Part shown: piece by piece, positions 63,989-64,000 of the stretch
Layout of the letters: each line of letters starts with the position of its first letter
How positions within the stretch are numbered: position 1 is the first letter of the stretch
Origin: Microbacteriaceae bacterium
GTDB lineage: Bacteria > Actinomycetota > Actinomycetes > Actinomycetales > Microbacteriaceae
Direction: 5' to 3'
Length of the DNA stretch: 64,000 bases
NCBI GenBank assembly: GCA_025464995.1
Contig: JAODMO010000055.1
Coordinates: 62,001-126,000, forward strand
Notes under the pieces: model-generated
Seen by the model: only the letters and a program-made list of their open reading frames with translations
What the model was told of the DNA's origin: nothing
Databases searched by the model: none
Made by a program: the position numbers and the translations under genes

Positions 63989-64000
63989 CGAGTGTCGCCT

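Overview
This is a GC-rich, gene-dense actinobacterial chromosome segment and most likely comes from a member of the Microbacteriaceae; the genus cannot be resolved from sequence alone. The clues are the dxr-rip1-ispG and nusA-ylxR-infB-rbfA blocks, a short NusA, an IF2 with a very Gly/Pro/Arg-rich N-terminus, Ku plus a Pol-PE-Lig LigD, many GTG starts, DUF2510 and DUF58 proteins, and intergenic inverted repeats containing GATACG and CTCAACC that I associate with this family. About 58 genes fill the window. No gap between genes exceeds 300 bases; the largest are 4793-5032, 35705-35940, 39443-39665 and 55430-55656. I found no tRNA, rRNA, CRISPR array, transposase, integrase or phage gene.

Layout. 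95-4792: lipoprotein FKBP prolyl isomerase, then the MEP isoprenoid genes dxr and ispG flanking the site-2 protease rip1. 4789-8880: a penicillin-binding-type serine hydrolase, and an EmrB/QacA-type exporter with a MarR regulator whose likely operators overlap the exporter promoter. 8946-15775: proS, then a six-gene MoxR-DUF58-membrane-VWA-VWA-TPR (Bat-like) operon. 15869-20788: nusA-ylxR-infB-rbfA, interrupted by two large inverted repeats; rimP is not in front of nusA. 20814-26378: mutY, a uridine-kinase-like protein lacking the P-loop lysine, a PanE-like reductase, and truB - two small membrane proteins - ribF. 26392-35704: a MDMPI-like protein coupled to a 91-residue protein, a CynX-type MFS carrier, a ROK sugar kinase, an SDR fused to a DUF2867-like domain, an M20 peptidase, a Stealth-family sugar-phosphate transferase and a cyclic-nucleotide-type phosphodiesterase.

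35941-44105: an SNF2 helicase, two DUF2510 membrane proteins, a PiT phosphate transporter and aspartate ammonia-lyase. 44149-51739 is a DNA-repair neighbourhood: LigD overlapping a repeat-rich YtxH-like protein, divergent Ku, a Rho-N-like small protein, and an Ada/AlkA fusion in an overlapping operon with DUF6328-like and YihY/BrkB membrane proteins. 51901-61003: a GlcD-like flavin oxidoreductase, a degenerate MDR protein, a PrsW-type protease, a HelD-type helicase, a NERD protein, a zinc-independent MDR reductase and a Gfo/Idh/MocA protein. 61018-63916: an HdeD-like membrane protein, an HxlR-BTAD fusion regulator and a Cys-repeat surface protein with a sortase-like tail.

Two themes stand out. 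First, many transcription units carry a TANNNT -10 box 6-8 nt before the start codon, which predicts leaderless mRNAs and settles several starts. Second, the right end may hold a compact regulatory module: a regulator with two different winged-helix domains, preceded by an 8-codon leaderless upstream ORF, next to a surface-protein gene whose promoter has two 10-bp direct repeats 22 bp apart, as expected for SARP/BTAD operators. That link is an inference from family knowledge, not a demonstrated circuit.
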